Shown: positions 63,313 to 64,000 of the stretch, piece by piece
How positions within the stretch are numbered: the first letter of the stretch is position 1
How the letters are laid out: each line of letters starts with the position of its first letter
NCBI GenBank assembly: GCA_049509515.1
Contig: JBEKZV010000019.1
Span: 24,392-88,391, forward strand
DNA: 64,000 nt
Origin: JBEKCP01 sp049509515
GTDB taxonomy: Bacteria; Planctomycetota; Planctomycetia; Pirellulales; Thermoguttaceae
Direction: 5' to 3'
Notes under the pieces: generated by a model
Seen by the model: only the letters and a program-made list of their open reading frames with translations
What the model was told of the DNA's origin: nothing
Databases searched by the model: none
Program-made: the position numbers and the translations under genes

Positions 63313-64000
63313 CTACAGCGGCTCGCGTTTCTGCTCCGTATTGATCTCCGGCCCGACCTTGCGGCGCTTGTAGGTCACACTGTACTCGACGAGCTGCTTC
63401 TTACCCGGCTCGAGGTCCAGAAAATACTTTACGTGGTTCTGGTCCACCCGCTCCACCCGGCCGGCCAGCGCGTGCAGGTCCACGTAGGCCCCCGGCTCGT
63501 CGCCGTCCCAGCCCGCCGGCTTGGCCTCAGGGGCACCCTTCGGGTCGCCCGGGCCCCACAGGTAGACGTTGGCGTCGAACTGCCGCTCCAACTCCACCTT
63601 GGCCACCACCGATTTGCCGGAGACCATCTCCTCCTGAAAGACGAACGTCTCGTCGTAGTCCACCAGGTCATAATAGAGCACGAAGTGGTTGTCCAGCCGC
63701 CGCTTGTATTGCCGCACCTTGACGTTGGAGACCTGCTGGTCCGCCAGCCGCCGGTGGAGGGTGATGTCCTGGTCCGGCCCGACGTTCACTTCCACCCGGT
63801 CGCCGATCGGCACGTACTTGGTCTCGGTGCCGCCGACGTAGGCCAGGTCCTTGGTCTTGTACTCGAAGAACAGCCGCACCGTGCCGTTGGGCAGGGGCGA
63901 GAGGCCCAGGTTCTCCATGGCCGAGAGCTTCTTTTCCTTGCCTTTCTCGTCCAGGAGCTTCTGGTTCTTGAAGCGGTAGAACTTGGTGAACTGGCTGCCG
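63313..64000 (-). CDS. C-terminal part of an unrecognised beta-rich protein (5' end outside the window)
   Basis: About 228 codons to the window edge; the frame is open through GSQFTKFYRFKNQKLLDEKGK before an internal methionine. The content is strand-rich and charged (TVRLFFEYKTKDLAYVGGTETKYVPIGDRVEVNVGP, KRRLDNHFVLYYDLVDYDETFVFQEEMV, RVERVDQNHVKYFLDLEPGKKQLVEYSVTYK). The last part resembles DUF4139-type C-terminal domains of surface proteins, but this is a weak impression. Convergent with the oxidoreductase gene, with only four bases between them. Confidence 0.6.
   Translation of the reverse strand, partial: GSQFTKFYRFKNQKLLDEKGKEKKLSAMENLGLSPLPNGTVRLFFEYKTKDLAYVGGTETKYVPIGDRVEVNVGPDQDITLHRRLADQQVSNVKVRQYKRRLDNHFVLYYDLVDYDETFVFQEEMVSGKSVVAKVELERQFDANVYLWGPGDPKGAPEAKPAGWDGDEPGAYVDLHALAGRVERVDQNHVKYFLDLEPGKKQLVEYSVTYKRRKVGPEINTEQKREPL

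Overview
The window is a GC-rich (roughly two-thirds G+C by eye) bacterial chromosome segment that most likely comes from a member of the Planctomycetota. The inference rests on combined content: alternative complex III next to an A2-type caa3 oxidase, a DUF4912 protein with a Rho-N-like head, a DUF3500 protein, PEP-CTERM and twin-arginine signals, a yhaO/yhaN-type pair, many secreted glycan-active proteins, and very many short palindromic repeats between and inside genes. No rRNA, tRNA, CRISPR array, prophage or full insertion sequence was seen.

Layout. 1-8.2 kb: the end of a UvrD-type helicase, a yhaO-like phosphoesterase and yhaN-like coiled-coil ATPase, a secreted TIM-barrel isomerase, a BON protein and a STAS protein. 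8.4-25.3 kb: an aerobic respiratory supercluster, actABCDEF, a small membrane protein, sco, coxBACD, then heme O synthase (opposite strand) and heme A synthase. It forms a quinol-to-oxygen chain plus copper and heme assembly factors. 25.4-26.6 kb: serine acetyltransferase with a good promoter. 26.7-35.3 kb, minus strand: a complete F1Fo-ATP synthase operon (atpZ-I-B-E-F-H-A-[retropepsin-like gene]-G-D-C). 35.9-37.1 kb: DUF4912. 37.1-44.2 kb: GH89 and GH15 enzymes, glucose-6-phosphate dehydrogenase and an adenylate-kinase-like protein. 44.6-57.8 kb: secreted or envelope proteins (PEP-CTERM phosphoesterase with autotransporter-type repeats, PQQ propeller, DUF6067-like, ParB-like, GH26, esterase, DUF3500) and small unknowns. 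57.85-62.07 kb: a four-subunit group 3b-type [NiFe] hydrogenase operon. 62.1-64 kb: a Gfo/Idh/MocA oxidoreductase and a partial unknown.

The most unusual signal is the repeat load. At least ten families of short palindromic or inverted repeats sit in almost every gap of the respiratory and ATP synthase operons, and several lie inside reading frames. One 17-bp repeat occurs four times and is read each time in the same frame as AKPQAA, in three different respiratory proteins. A near-perfect 28-bp inverted repeat is read through inside the yhaN-like ATPase. Another palindrome sits between two copies of the yhaN start region. Several genes (yhaO-like, sco, coxA, ctaA, atpI) take their stop codon from a repeat. 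This looks like an ongoing spread of non-autonomous elements that supply new protein ends and loops; any encoded transposase would have to lie outside the window.
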